From positions 1 through 13,967 of the forward strand of contig JAWOEJ010000015.1 in assembly GCA_046482845.1 (NCBI GenBank): a stretch of 13,967 nucleotides of DNA, read 5' to 3'. A program made the translations under genes and the position numbers. Source of the stretch: DATFJZ01 sp046482845. GTDB lineage: Bacteria > Desulfobacterota > Desulfobacteria > Desulfobacterales > Desulfobacteraceae. Positions within the stretch are counted from its first letter, which is position 1. Each line of letters starts with the position of its first letter. This document shows positions 13,411 through 13,967 of this stretch, in pieces. The notes beneath the pieces were generated by a model. That model was not told the origin of the DNA, searched no databases, and worked only from the letters and a program-made list of their open reading frames with translations.

Positions 13411-13967
13411 ATGTCCTCAGCTTTCGACCCACGTGCCTTACCGCAATTGAAAGGACCGGCCATGCGCGCGGTCTATGCAAAAATTAAATCCGTGGCCGAC
13501 ACCCGGACGACAGTGCTGTTTTTGGGGGAAACCGGGACCGGCAAAGGAGTGGCAAGCAGGCTTCTCCACGAATTGAGCCAACGCAGATCCGGGCCGTTTG
13601 TGAACTTTTATTGCGGGGCCGTTCCGGACAGCCTCCTGGAAAGCGAACTTTTCGGCCACGAGCGGGGCGCCTTCACCGGTGCCCATAAGCGGCACCTGGG
13701 GAAATTCGAGATGGCCAGAAACGGGACCCTCTTCCTCGATGAGATCGGGACCATCAGCCTGACCAGCCAGACAAAACTCCTGAAGGTACTTCAAGAGCGC
13801 ACCTTCCAGCGGGTGGGAGGGGAGCAGGAGATCGAGGCGGATGTCAGGATCATAACCGCCACCAACCATGACCTCCAGGAGCTCTGTGATCAGGGCGCCT
13901 TCCGAAGAGACCTTTTCTATCGACTGAATGTCTTCCCGATTTTACTGCCGCCCCTGCGGGAACGCAA
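13411..13967 (+). CDS. sigma-54-dependent transcriptional activator, AAA+ domain (5' part)
   Basis: The visible 185 residues are the start of a bacterial enhancer-binding protein. They include Walker A GETGTGKG (39-46), the sigma-54-contacting GAFTGA loop (86-91), Walker B LFLDEIG (107-113), and further AAA+ motifs ending RRDLFYRLNVFPILLPPLRE. The ATG at 13411 has GGAG eight bases upstream, and an in-frame TAA lies at 13378-13380. The protein therefore begins almost directly with the AAA+ domain, as in PspF, with no receiver, GAF or PAS domain before it. It hydrolyses ATP to open sigma-54 promoter complexes (family knowledge). The rest, including any Fis-type DNA-binding domain, is past the edge. 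Base composition is G+C-richer than in the genes before it (37 of 60 bases in 13501-13560). Confidence 0.9.
   Translation, partial: MSSAFDPRALPQLKGPAMRAVYAKIKSVADTRTTVLFLGETGTGKGVASRLLHELSQRRSGPFVNFYCGAVPDSLLESELFGHERGAFTGAHKRHLGKFEMARNGTLFLDEIGTISLTSQTKLLKVLQERTFQRVGGEQEIEADVRIITATNHDLQELCDQGAFRRDLFYRLNVFPILLPPLRER

Noticed and set aside
13438..13869. 143-codon open frame on the minus strand
   Set aside because: It lies antisense to the sigma-54 activator gene, whose plus-strand frame has Walker A, GAFTGA and Walker B motifs; long antisense frames are expected in G+C-rich coding DNA.

Overview
The window looks like a bacterial chromosome segment from a Gram-negative organism of moderate G+C content. 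I would guess Desulfobacterota (Desulfobacterales-like), from the long SNF2/SWIM proteins, the polar amino-acid type ABC permeases, the sigma-54 activator and the lysine-rich, 'aaaaaa'-rich coding style. That assignment is an inference from style; there is no rRNA or marker gene to prove it.

Region 1 (about 1-8615, all on the minus strand) holds two SNF2-family helicase modules. Reading in the direction of transcription: an 887-aa SNF2 ATPase with a bacterial SNF2-associated N-terminal region; a 342-aa SWIM zinc-finger protein right behind it; a GalT-like HIT-superfamily nucleotidyltransferase; a second 801-aa SNF2/RapA-like ATPase with a basic, TPR-like N-terminus; and a 355-aa protein of unknown function ending in a four-cysteine zinc ribbon, whose start overlaps the helicase stop by 11 bases. 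Small gaps and overlaps suggest two co-transcribed pairs (SNF2-SWIM and SNF2-zinc ribbon), with the GalT-like gene between them. A possible further partial gene runs off the left edge.

Region 2 (about 8616-9772) is a divergent intergenic stretch rich in repeats, followed by a 226-aa protein of unknown function (plus strand). Its C-terminal end resembles the helix-turn-helix tail seen in serine-recombinase-type proteins. It is enclosed by a 26-bp inverted repeat that belongs to a dispersed repeat family found five times in the window (near 132, 4869, 8768, 9699 and 10551), most copies lying within a few bases to about 25 bases of a gene's stop codon.

Region 3 (about 9773-12458, plus strand) encodes an incomplete polar amino-acid type ABC importer: permease, periplasmic binding protein, permease. 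No ATPase gene is in the window. A repeat-filled 249-base leader precedes the binding-protein gene.

Region 4 (12455-12934) is a RelE-type toxin/XRE-antitoxin pair joined to the importer. The toxin reading frame is chimeric: its first ~14 residues are the conserved start of an ASCH-domain protein, and the rest is a RelE fold lacking its own first strand and helix start. Region 5 (12935-13410) has no convincing gene but shows coding-like remnants on the minus strand. Region 6 (13411 to the edge) is the start of a G+C-richer sigma-54 activator (AAA+) gene that lacks an N-terminal sensory domain.
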